Assembly (NCBI GenBank): GCA_963693085.1
Contig: OY856411.1
Location: 70,049,001-70,113,000, forward strand
DNA: 64,000 nt
Direction: 5' to 3'
Source: Alisma plantago-aquatica
Lineage: Eukaryota > Streptophyta > Magnoliopsida > Alismatales > Alismataceae
The notes under the pieces: model-generated
The model's input: the letters and a program-made list of their open reading frames with translations, nothing else
The model's database searches: none
What the model was told of the DNA's origin: nothing
Program-made: the position numbers and the translations under genes
In this document: piece by piece, positions 22,965 to 33,724 of the stretch
Position numbering within the stretch: position 1 is the stretch's first letter
Layout: each line of letters starts with the position of its first letter

Positions 22965-25900
22965 GAACTATCTTTTACCATGAAGAACAACCGACCAGGT
23001 TTCATTTGCAGGATCATGAATATAAAATACTTATTTCTCCTATGATGCCAATATGAATGGTTCATCCTTCTCGCCAATTTATTCAAAATTCACTAATATG
23101 AAACCGAATTCATCCACTATAACTCCATTGGTGTTATCAAACCAATTACATCTTAAAGATCTGAATTCTAAAATCTATGTAGTTAAACTCCCATGTTCAA
23201 TGATACCATAATATGACATTTTCGCTTCACGAAGACTTCTATCTTTCATACTATAAAAAAACAATGAAGACGTTTGAAGTGTAACCCCACTGTTTTGGAC
23301 GACGGTCTTTTGTCTTGATGCTTTGTGTAATATGATAACCCATTTATGTCAAACCCTTCATAAGACATAACATTCATTTTTTGTTTAAAGGCAAGGCATT
23401 TGATTTTTTAGCAATATTATTTGGTGTTTGAGATAGTTGGTGTAAGACTTTATCTTCAAACTACTTATTAAATGTCTTGTTATGCCCTCTTACAAGCCAC
23501 ATTGAATTGGATCGAGGATAATGTTTCTAGATGAAATTGGTAGGTTCCGTGATATAACCACTCACTTTGTCTATGTTGTGTAAAATATATAAGTGAGCTT
23601 GTTCCCACATCTAACGATTGATTACTTTCATTTGTGTTCCTAAAGTCCCTTTGCCAGAATTGTCCTCAATATTCTTGTCAAATATAGGAGCGTCATTACC
23701 ACTCAGAAAGTCATTGCAAAAATCCAAAACCTCTCTCGCCACATAATCCTCAATAATACTCCTTTCAGGCTGACAATAGTTTTGAAAATCACCTTTAAAC
23801 ATACTCATGTATTGTTCAAAAGGATACATCCAATACAAGAAAATTGGTCCCAATATGCCCATTTCCCTAGTCTAGTAGACAACAAGATGTACCATGATAA
23901 CAAAGAATGAAGAAGGAAAATACATCTCAAGATGACATAGGGTAACAACCACTTCTCTTTGTAACTTATCAAGATTCTCAGGATCAATAACTTTGTTGCA
24001 TAGATTGTTGAATAAGAAATAAAGTCTGGTGATTGCAAACATTACATGCTTCGACAGTATAGATTGAATTGCCATGGGAAACATTTGTTGCATTAGAGTG
24101 TGACAATCATGAGATTTAAGACCTATCAGCTCCAGATCTTTCATTGATACCAATCTATGAATGTTGGAAGAGTAACCCTGTGGTACCTTAACATTAACCA
24201 AGCACTCACAAAAAACTTTCTTCTCATTTCTAGACAACATGTAACAATCAGAAGGTAAATATGTTATCCAATCACTACTAATTACTTCTGTTAATTTTTT
24301 CCTTATTCCCATTTCATGTAGGTCCATTCTGGTTTTGATGTCATCTTTTGTATTACCTGGTATATTTAACAGAGTATCAATGACGCTATCACAAAATATT
24401 TTCTCAACATGCATGACATTGATACAATGCCTAACTACCAAAGAACTCCAATAGGGAAGATCCCAAAATATTGACTTCTTTTTTAATAAATATTTGTCAC
24501 TTTGTGTGGGAATGGTACATTGTGATCTCTTACTAAATTTTATTGACAAAGTCTTTTACTCTTTCATAAACAACGTCCCCTAGTATAAGTTTAGGGCACT
24601 CTATCCTCATTCCATCCATTGAAATTCCTTGCATAACATTCGATGCATATGGATTTTTGGAGAAAAAAACCTTCGATGACCAAGATATACAGTCTTGTCG
24701 CCATGATTTAGTCATATTGAGTGACTTTTCTAATTCACATATAGGGCATGCTTTGGATCCTTTTACAATGTATCCAGACAAATTTCCATATACTGGAAAG
24801 TCATTAATAGTGCAAAACAACATAGCGTGCAAATGAAATGTCTCTCTACGTGAAGCATCATAGGTTATCACACCTTAACCCCAGAATTTCTTTAAGTCAT
24901 CAATCAAAGGTTCAAGATAAACATCAATATCATTTCTAGGTTGTTTAGGGCCCGATATCCACAATGACAACATAATGTACTTATTTTTCATACACAACTA
25001 AGGAGGAAAATTGTATATAACAAGCATAATAGGCCAAGTGATATGTTGGCTGCTCAATGTGTTGTACGGATTCATACCATTGGTAAAAAACCCAAGTCTT
25101 AGTTTCATGACTTCGTCATCAAATTTAGGGTATAATAAATCAATCTTCTTCCACTGTGCGGAATCAAACGCATACCATAGGATAACATCATTATTTTTCT
25201 TAAACTCTGCATGCACCTTAAATTCTCTGCATCTATCGGATTGGCAAACAAGCGTTGAAACTGTGGTATTATAGGTAGTTGGCACAAGAGCCAATTTTGG
25301 ACTTCACCTTGGCAGGAGAGCCAGTTTTGGACTTCTCCAAAGTTGTCATTTTATACCTTGACGCCCTACATTTTGGAAAATCTTTCAAAATTGCATAGTC
25401 CTTTCGAAATAATACACCTTCATTCAGGCATGCGTGTATCTTCTTAGCCTTCATTCCCATTGGGCATAATATTTTCTTTAACTCGTATGTTGAGCTTGGA
25501 TGCTCATTTTCTTTTGAAATAATTTCTTTCAAAAAAGACAACAATGACGTGAAGCTTTTGTCTATCCATCTATCGTTAGCTTTCAAATTAACAATCGCAA
25601 CACAACACTTAGCTTTGTAAACTTAGTATAACATGTGTATAATAGTCTCTCAACATCATGCACAATGTTCCTAAACAAGGAAGTTGGATCAGTGTGCTCT
25701 ACCCCACAATTATCCAGCATCACATTAACAATGTCTATTGGAATTGGTTCATCCACATAGACGTCATCGGCGACAATTTCTTTTACAACACAAGAACTAC
25801 TATTGACATGTACTGATCTCAGGTTGTAAATCTCTCCATGCTAGTATAATTACCATTATGTATATCCTTGTACAATCCCTTTTCACATGACATGACTTTT

Positions 25901-26085
25901 GATCTTGTCACCAGTGCTGACTTTCAAGTTGTTACTGCAATGCCTACATGGATAATAGAATCTATCTCCAGGTTATTTCCTATGTTCCTCCAAAAATCTA
26001 GTAAACTGATCAAGCCCCACAATAAACTCTGAGGTGCAGCAATTTAGAATGAACATACATGATCTAACCACTCTATGATCAAAGA
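22965..26085 (-). pseudogene. CACTA TNP2-like transposase, broken
   Basis: Minus-strand order: an N-terminal transposase-associated zinc-finger region around 26085-25890 (YYPCRHCSNNL); TNP2 core pieces at 25586-25269 (STYELKKILCPMGMKAKKIH), 25294-24998 (LRLGFFTNGMNPYNTLSSQH), 24871-24533 (HLHAMLFCTINDFPVYGNLS, KACPIC) and 24549-23872 (WSSLVVRHCINVMHVEKIFC, LKSHDCHTLMQQMFP, LQREVVVTLCHLEMYFPSSF); a DUF4218-type piece at 23862-23611 (WMYPFEQYMSMFKG, PERSIIEDYV); and a DUF4216-type piece at about 23210-22970 (YYGIIEHGS, CNWFDNT, VFYIHDPANETW). Frames change between pieces and stops occur in the last one. A short tandem duplication (GAGCCA.TTTTGGACTTC twice at about 25288-25335) adds to the damage. 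TNP2 is the catalytic transposase of the family. Confidence 0.9.
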
Positions 26086-27599
26086 GAAAATAAGTATTAG
26101 GGTTTAGGGTTTACATATTAAGCTAAGGGTTAAAAGATTAGTGTTTAGGGTTAAAAGATTAGGGTTTAGGGTTAAAAGATTATGGTTTAGGGTCTTATAA
26201 GGAATGTGTGTATCTCATATCCCATTCTTTAACACCTAATCTCACTAGTAAGTGTATAATGTGTATTCACTTTTCAAGAACATTTCAGCATCATTTCCCA
26301 CAATTCTCCAAGTAAACCTATGTAGATGGGCAAATGTTCACCAACTTATTTATGTAGAGAACGAACATGGAAGTGTTGACAAAACATCTCAAAAACCGAA
26401 TATGTTATACACTTACATCCTAACTGAGATTAAGTGTTCAAGAATAGTCCCAAATCGGGGACTGTCCAAGATGTACTCTTAATGAGTAAATCTCAGATAG
26501 GTTTCTACGCCAACAAATAACAGGGAAATAAAGGTTGCAGTTTATCAAGACACGTTAGATCTTAGAAACATCACATATTTATTGATATACAACATAGTTA
26601 AAACACACCAATTAATTATCGATAAAACATTCAAATTGATCAATGCACCCAAACATACAAGCACTTATATCCAAATTGAACAATGCATCCAAATAGTTTC
26701 TCCATTTCAAAATTAAAACCCTAGTTACATTTCATCATTCAATTTTAGAAGTATTTTAACCTCATATAATTAAGAAGCATTTTGAATCAATGTATCATTA
26801 AGAACTAACTGATTTATCATTAGGCATATTTATCATCAATCAAATGTGAAGAATATATTGAAAGTATCAGCAATTATAGAGAGAGGGAAGACACCTAAAT
26901 ATAACGAGAGCAGTAGAGCGGCGGGGCTGAGAAGAGAGATCCTATTTTGGGGGAGGGAGGAGGTAGTATTTGTTTTGGTGAGCTCCTGTCCACTGGACTT
27001 GGGCGGCGACCAATACAATAGCTAGAGGCGGTGGAGGCAGAACAGAGATTAGTAGTGGCGGCAACCAACACAATAGCTGGAGGCGGTCAATACAGTAGCG
27101 GTGGCGATGGAAACAACGACTCTGGCATCCTCCCAAGCTCTAGCGTCCTCTCAAGAGAGAAAAGGCGAGCAACGGAGGTGGAGACGGCTAGAGGAAGAGC
27201 GATTGTCGGTGAGAAATGAAGTGACAGTGGATGCAGGAAGAGCTATGGAGGGGAAAATCGTTAGAGACCTAGGTGAATCGTGATGAAATAGAGAATGGGG
27301 AAAATTCTCTTTCGTTTGGGTGCTATTAAGTTACCCAAAGTTTTCATTTGTTAAAAAAAATGACGCCTAACTCTTATAGACGTCGGTTACTTGTATAAAA
27401 TAGACAACTAAGTGAAATATAAACAAAAAAATTGAAATCGATTAGGGTTTTAGTCATCGGTTGCTAGAGATAAAAATTGATGTCTATTTACATGTAAAAA
27501 CAAAAACTTTTGATCTAGTGTTAGGACCATAGTTGTCAGTTGTCCAATAAAAACTGACAAAGAAGGAGAAAATTTGTGGGGAACTATTTTTACAGGGCC
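26086..27599 (-). other. CACTA 5' region between transposase and subterminal repeats
   Basis: No gene is recognised here. From 26040 to 26200 there is telomere-like sequence. From 26900 to 27290 lies a GC-richer stretch with short open frames on both strands, probably untranslated leader or first-exon sequence. From about 27370 the words GACGTCGGTTAC, TCATCGGTTGC and TTGATGTC start to recur, marking the subterminal repeat zone. A CTAGTG at 27515-27520 resembles an internal end-like motif but lies inside this zone. Confidence 0.5.
26126..26194. repeat. 21-base minisatellite with telomere-like core
   Basis: Three consecutive 21-base units (26126-26146, 26147-26167, 26168-26188) follow the pattern AGGGTTAAAAGATTAGGGTTT, and a fourth starts at 26189. 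They are preceded by AGGGTTTAGGGTTT around 26098-26112. The units carry the plant telomere word TTTAGGG. The block lies upstream of the CACTA transposase. Confidence 0.9.
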
Positions 27600-28013
27600 A
27601 AGGCGTGAAAATACCTAGTAGTCAATTTCTAGTCAACAACTGACATATAGACCCATCCCCTTAAAAAATTGTCTCACAAAGGGTGATTATTTATTGTTTA
27701 GTTGACAGAGCCCACGCCTAATGAGGGGATAAATTTTTCCGTAGGGACATGGCACGGAACATGTATTTTCAGTTTAAAAAAAACCAACGTTTTATTGAAA
27801 AATTTTGGAGGCCATTTTTTTTCCCTGGAAAATTATATTTCACGGGTAATTTTAGATGTTAGTTTCTTTGAAAAGAAATAGACATTAAAGTAAAAGTGGT
27901 ACATGTTTCTTTTCTAAATCGGCATGACTTCACATATGATGACGGTTGTCTTATATAATTGACGTGGTTGTTCTTTGGCGTTGGGTTTATTTGTGTAACT
28001 GACGCCATAAAAG

Positions 28014-28043
28014 ATGACATTATATGTCATTTCTATACTAGTG
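28014..28043 (-). repeat. CACTA terminus with palindrome
   Basis: Read on the minus strand the end is CACTAGTATAGAAATG, then ATGACAT/ATGTCAT, a perfect 7-base inverted repeat with a 3-base spacer (28014-28030). The larger imperfect hairpin TGGCGTTGGGTT / AACTGACGCCA lies just inside (about 27977-28008). The same end with CACTAGTACAG recurs in the other monomers, ending at 34171, 39135, 44099, 49062, 54027, 58991 and 63955. Confidence 0.75.
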
Positions 28044-29101
28044 CCTACTTCTCCCAAGAAGGAAAAGTGGATGATAATCATAACTCTTCCCCTGTCCTTT
28101 TCTTTTGCTCCATCCTATCAACCCTAGAAGGATCGCATGCCCTCTATATAAGGTAGAGTTGTGGGAGTCTTTCTCTTTACCAAAGGAGGTAGATGAGGGT
28201 AACTAGGGATATAGTTGACAAGAGGGTTGGTGCATTGTTCATTCTCTAAAGTAGACCTAAGGAAGACCACAAGAAGGATCGAGATTAGAGAGTTGCCATT
28301 CTGCCGTGGTTTCATGATTGGTGCTCACTGACACTTAGGAAGAGGATGCACCCTAAAGGAAATTTTGGAAGAGTAGAGTGAAGCTGACACACCTTGTCTG
28401 CATCTTCACAATATGAAGGAGTTTAGAGGGTGTCAGATGATGGCCCATCGTTGAAGGGTGTTGTGACTGCAACCGTTGTACTCACTAGAACCTAAGTTGT
28501 AGATCGCCATACCACTAGGGAAGGCCAGTGAGGAATTGTAAAGCGGGGAAAGGTGAACCAGACTCCTGCGGTGGGGGTAGATGAAGGTGGAGGAGTGGAG
28601 AGGTGCATTGGTGGAGTTCGGCAGTGAGTCCCAATTATGGTTCCAGTGGACGACTGTCACGTGCGGTAGTATCGACGTGCAAGGAGAAAGATCAAGGCCA
28701 AAGTACCAAAATGTTCCTGATGCTATACGTCGAATACAAGGGTAATAAGGTAAATTCTCCTTTATCTTTAGCCGGCCCAGTAACAATATAAATAATATAA
28801 GGTATGACGTGTCAACTACTGATTGGTCCATTAGTATTTATCTCACTAATAATGTAGTAATTAGACTCTGGTTTGATATATTGTAAAAGCATATATCAAA
28901 TTGATCAAAAAGGTGAGGAGATTGAATAAATATAATTGATTCCTAATTATGATCATGACTCTAAAAGTAGGCCTATTACCTAATTAAGGAGTGTTTTATA
29001 CATAGAAACCCTAGCACTGATAATTAAAGTTCCAAATACAATGAATTCTTTCAGTTTTTTTCATATTGTGGAATATAATGGAACTCTAAGATGATAATGA
29101 T
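28044..29101 (+). other. Monomer segment after the CACTA end, unrecognised (copy 1)
   Basis: A T/C-rich stretch is followed by CCCTCTATATAAGG (TATA-like, about 28140-28153), then about 900 bases without recognised domains. A minus-strand open frame (28433-28831 here, 92 codons in copies 2-7) differs in length and frame between copies, so I do not credit it as a gene. Confidence 0.5.
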
Positions 29102-30259
29102 TTTTTTTTTTAAAAAGCTCAATATCATTAAAAGTAAGCCATATGGCATCGACAAGATAGACATCTCTCATCAAGTAACCAAGCAACAACTCCTTTTGCA
29201 GAAAGACATAGCACAAGGCTCAGATTGGGATGCGATAGGTACGCTTCTGCACCGTCCACCTCTTGTAGTGGCTGTCTAAAACAACTATCTGGGATGGAAT
29301 TCGTCAATCTACCAGAACCTATGAGTACATCTTGAAAGGAGTATGCAAAGCCACTGATAGAGATTACCATCATGAAAACAAAGAAAGATTACCAGACAAA
29401 GAGCTTTACCCCAAAGCAACGACACAATACTAACAACATAGACACAACGCCCCACCAAACTGGACGAGAAACACAACTACCAGCGACGCACTAAGGTTGC
29501 CAACCAGCAGACCCGGGAAGGAGGCCAAACCCCAGCGATGCAGATATAGAGGAAGGATGGATCATGCGGATACAAGGGCGGGGAGTAGAGGGTGCCAGGA
29601 ACTCCACCACCACTCCCGACCACCACTGCGAACAGGGGGTGGAAGACCCGCACGAAGCCCAAACCCAGCTTACTCCTCCTCTGCCTGGAGCACCAAGGGG
29701 TGCCCGATCCCACCGTCCGCCCAAGAAGGAACCCGAGGAGACGCGTAACCAAATGTGCTCTAGTCAGACTAGAAGCAAAAACCACTCTAACGCAAGGAGA
29801 GACAGAAAGAACAACTACCAACGCCGAAGAGGAAGACGACTACCAAGGTTGAGAACCAGCGACTAACCCAACAAAACAACCTAAAACTAAACTGGAGAAA
29901 AAAACGAAAAAGACTGGGAAGGGGAAGCGCAAAGCCGCTGGATCCGGCAGAAGGAAGAGCGGTGAGGGCGTCGCTCACAGGAGGACTGAGGTGTGCCTCT
30001 GAGTCCCGTCACAGCCGGTTGTCCGACACCACCGCGACTTCAGCTCCAGCAAGCGTTGCGCCGCTCGATGGAGTCCGTCGAGCCTCCACCTCCTGCCACT
30101 CATCGTCAGATCCTGTGTGCCTGAGCGAGAAAGGCCCGGGGGGAGTGGAGAGGCATCCTCCGACAGCCGGAACCCCCTCCCCCAAGCCCGCTGCCGCCCA
30201 ACGGGAACCCTAGCCGAGGCGCCCTGAATCGCCAGAGCCCGCAAGTGTTGCGCCGTCTC
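29102..30259 (-). mobile_element. LINE-like insertion present only in monomer 1
   Basis: It is flanked by the 7-base duplication TAATGAT (29095-29101 and 30260-30266). The other monomers have the uninterrupted site GATAATGATGATGC (for example 40187-40193). On the minus strand it starts in a GC-rich leader (GAGACGGCGCAACACTTGCG) and ends with CTTTTTAAAAAAAAAAA, a poly-A tail, so it inserted in the minus orientation. At 1158 bases with no reverse transcriptase it is a truncated or non-autonomous non-LTR element. Open frames inside (29477-29866, 29962-30244) are GC-driven and not recognised. Confidence 0.85.
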
Positions 30260-31131
30260 TAATGATGATGCTAATGGATAATGTGGATTTCTAGGATAAT
30301 GATTATCAATATGTGTAAAAATAGATTAGATGGTCATAATATTATAATGTGTTTAAGTTGATGAGAATCCAAATCCTTGATATGTTTTGAGTAATAATAA
30401 TCACCATCAAAGGTTTTGAGGTATATACATGATAATTGGAGTTTTAAAACTAATATGCTTTGTTCATTATAATCGTAAGTTGCATAATCTAACATAATTG
30501 CTCAAAATGGTGAAAAGGGCTTAACTTGATGACTAGTATTTCTCCCAATGTCAAATATGGGTTTATAAGTTTAACAGTATAATAGTGATGTGTTGGAATT
30601 AGGGTTTGATGTCCTTATTCCTTATATAAAACTAAGGCCAAACTAAACTCTAGATTAGGATACGAGTAGGGTTTGATCTGAATAATATGATGGTGACACT
30701 TTTAGATTTACATACATGCAGATTTAATGTTGAATTGTTTGGGTTCCATGTTGCTTTCTTGATTGGATGATATGCTTAAAGTATGACTACAAGATATTTG
30801 TATGGTTCTATAGGAGGTACGTGGTTACGCCTATGACTACTCACCTTACCCAATTTTCATGGTTTTCTGAGTTTTCCCAAATAGATTGAAATTAAATTGC
30901 TTGCTTGCTTATTTACTTCCTATAATCTATAAAGGCACTATGAGTATCACTATATATAAATATAACTTACTCGAACCCTAAATAGAAACCTTAGTGAGTT
31001 AAAGAGAATGGGATGATAAGATGTCAGTACCGAAATGACTGGTGATCAAGACCAAAAAGGAATCACCACTAGAGAAGCCCAGAAAGGAAGACCTTTGAAT
31101 TAAACCAAGCCTGAGTGAGGGAAGGTTAAGA

Positions 31132-31413
31132 ATGTTCACGACATGGTCCAAAATCGTAAAGAGAGGGTTCCTCCATAAGGAGGATACCCTAAAGAGAGGG
31201 AACACTATGAGAGAAAAGGAATTTATGTTAAAAACAAAATGTATGTTTGATTATGTAATCTTCATTGCTGTTATGGTTGCTAATATTGTTATATGTACAT
31301 GCACATATTTTATTTGCACCACAAGTATACAATATAGCAAAAAACTGATTCATACTATGGTTTTACAATGTTTTAGGTACATGCTAAATATCAAGATATG
31401 TAGAACCAGATGA
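31132..31413 (+). other. Monomer open frame with one hydrophobic segment, unrecognised
   Basis: In copy 1 it has 93 codons. The equivalent is 100 codons in copies 3-7 (41038, 46002, 50965, 55930, 60894) and ends early in copy 2. The product has a basic N-terminal half and one hydrophobic stretch (YVIFIAVMVANIVICTCTYF). It lies upstream of the copia fragment. Conservation in copies 3-7 follows from their overall identity and is not evidence of selection. Confidence 0.2.
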
Positions 31414-31680
31414 AATTACCTAAACGCATTAAAGCTAAGTAAAAGAGGATTAGTTAGGTACTTCATCCTGTATGTATAGTTCTAATGGTATAAAATCTAT
31501 GTAAATCGTTAGAGGAGCATCCTTTAAATAATATTTGAATTACTAGAAATTATTTTCTATTATTTGTTATTTAGTTAAATTTGGGTCCTTTGAAATTTTA
31601 GGTAATGGTTCTCAATTTTTTTGGCTCTTTCCTCAATTGGGAGATGCTGAAAGTGAGGTCATTGCATAAATAGTTTCTCA

Positions 31681-32446
31681 ACTAAAAGACTTAGGCAAAT
31701 CCACCTAATTCTAGATATCAAGATCTATAGAATTAGATTTAAAAGGCTTCTTGGCTTAAGTCAATGTACATACATTGACAAGGTGCTGAAGTATTTTTCC
31801 ATGCAAGAATCTTAGAAAGGGAAATTACTCATGTCTCATGGGATAAATATTTCTAAACCTTCTAAGAAAGTGAACGCATGAGTAAGATTCCATATACCTC
31901 TACAATTGAATGTGTCATTTATACAATTTTATGTACATGTCCAGAAGTATCATATGCCTTGAGCGTGACGAGTAGATATCACGAAGATCCATGGGAAGGT
32001 CATTGGGCTACGATAAACAACATCATCAAGTACTTGGGAAGAATTAAGGATGCATTTCTGATATATATAGGTACGAAAGAGTGGGTTGTAAGGAGTTACA
32101 CTATGAAAGCTTCCAGTTTAACAAAGATGACTATCAATCACAATCTAGTTATGTGTTTTTCCTTAGTGGATTTGTTGTTTATTGGAAGAGTTCAAAGCAA
32201 GCAACATTAGCTAACTCTATAATAGAAGCAATATGTATTGTTGCATGAAATACTGCAAAAGAAGTTGTATTGACCAAGAAGTTCATGAGCAAACTTGGAG
32301 TTATTCCTAACATTGTTGACACAATAGATCTACATTGTGAAAAAAATGGATCTATCACACAAGACAAGGAACCAAGATTGCATCAAAGTTTCAAACAAAT
32401 ACTTTGACACTTCCATCTCATAGGAAAAATCATTGATCAAGGAAAA
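31681..32446 (+). pseudogene. Copia reverse transcriptase/RNase H fragment in monomer 1
   Basis: The translation gives the end of a copia RT and most of its RNase H in several frames with stops: LGLSQCTYIDKVLKYFSMQ, then VSYALSVTSRYHEDPWEGHW, YLGRIKDAFLIYIG, SSKQATLANSIIEA, KKFMSKLGVIPNIVDTIDLH and the end EPRLHQSFKQIL, here with I for the V/L of other copies. The RT active site is not included, so the fragment starts downstream of it. No LTR or primer binding site accompanies it. It is debris captured in the monomer. Confidence 0.88.
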
Positions 32447-32449
32447 TTG

Positions 32450-33724
32450 ATGATTGGAGCAATCAGATTTCAGCTTCCTGATTTCTAACCGACAAATCAG
32501 ATTTGTCTTCCAGACCAATGCCATCTCGGCTCTCTAGAGCCACACGGAATTCACTGTTACAGAATACTGCTCCCTAGAGCAGCCGTGAGAACACTCGCGT
32601 CTCCATCCTCTATGATCATTCACGCGGTGACCAGAGCAGTGTAAAAGCTAGAAATCCTTCTGTTGGCCTAAATCCCAAGTGCGGCTGCCCCCTCTTCTCA
32701 TGTTTCTCCAGGCCATGACCAACCTTGCCCCTGACCCGCATATGCAATTCATGCTCTCCTTCTACGCACCCATCATCTCTGCTGAGAAGGCTTATCAATA
32801 TCGGTAGCGGAGATCACCAACACCGGCCCTTGCTGCTAGCATCTCTTGTGTTTTCACCAGAGCTTCCAAGCTTTTGATTACAAATACATTAGGCTCTTCT
32901 AGATTGATTCTTGTCGTCTTCTTCTAAGGGATCTAAAACCTCCAGCCGACTGATTTCTCGTTTGCGATTTTCTTGTTTCTCCTTTATAGGCCCCCGTTCA
33001 TTCACACCAGATCCCTTTTTGGGGCGGCAAATAAAAAAAATGCAGCGCCACTCACACCTCATCTTTCAGAAACTAGTCCTGTTCGAAACAAGTCTTTTAC
33101 TCATCTTCGTGTTCCCTTGTCCACGTAACGTTGTTCAATTTTTAGTTTGCAGAAGTAGAGGCATAGGGTAAAGAAGGAAAATGAAGGGATTACGGATCTG
33201 ACAACACAATCTCGCAGTGAAGAGGAACATGTCGGGGTCGAGTTTTACTAATCTGACATTACAGTGGCCGAAAGGCGTGCAATCCAGACCACAAGTCCTC
33301 TACGCCTCAGCAAGATATAGGGAATCAAGCCTCGCTCTACGCAGGTCATCATCTATTGCTATTGACAACGGCGATATATTAGTCGGCGTGGATCTTTTTG
33401 CAGCGGCAATATATTTGACTTAATTTCCTTTTTTAAAAAGGTGCGAGTACAAGGGGGTCATTTATTCCTATTGATGCATCAGCAAACAAACAGAAGACAA
33501 GGGTGACAACTTATACAAAAAGATAGTTGTAGTCCTCTCAGCTCTACAACAACATAAAAATAGTGCATTATTCTTCTTACCGTATCTTTATGACAGTAGT
33601 GCCTTATTTGTGTGTCATCCTTGACATATTTAATCATCTACTAGTGCTTATGACTTTCCATGATCTTTTTTGTGATTGACGGGAGGGGGAGAATAGAGGA
33701 AGATGAGTAGAGGGAAGATGAGAT
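32450..33724 (+). other. End block of the monomer, GC-richer at first, unrecognised (copy 1)
   Basis: After the copia fragment the base composition rises in GC up to about 33420 and the text is gene-like but broken (open frames 32616-32798 minus, 32911-33171 plus, 33217-33423 plus). A C/T-rich stretch at 32910-32930 and a run of A at about 33030 occur in all copies. The length of that A-run changes the frame in copy 5. I recognise no family; a captured gene fragment is possible. The last 300 bases are AT-rich and end in a purine-rich tract before the next AAGGCGTG. Confidence 0.45.

Larger units (their letters stand above)
21381..28043 (-). mobile_element. En/Spm (CACTA) DNA transposon, 3' end lost
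   Basis: On the minus strand the order is the 5' terminus at 28043 (CACTAGTA...), a subterminal region with GTCGGTT-type repeats, a TNP2-like transposase, then a TNPA-like gene. The latter runs to about 21430 and is cut by the truncated copia LTR. A 3-base CCT (28044-28046) follows the terminus, but no partner terminus is present for testing the target duplication. Both genes carry stops and frameshifts, so the copy is inactive. The first 444 bases of the terminus (27600-28043) are also the start of the tandem monomer. Confidence 0.85.
27600..33724 (+). repeat. Monomer 1 (array edge, most diverged, with insertion)
   Basis: The total is 6125 bases, or 4960 without the 1158-base insertion at 29102-30259 and its 7-base target copy. 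It differs from the others throughout. In the 131 bases 31881-32011 I count seven differences from monomer 2. Its first telo-box is GAACCCTA instead of AAACCCTA. Upstream of 27600 the sequence is ordinary CACTA, not the end of another monomer. Confidence 0.95.

Noticed and set aside
29477..30244. Several overlapping open frames on both strands
   Set aside because: They lie in the GC-rich body of a LINE-like insertion, lack any recognised domain and overlap each other.
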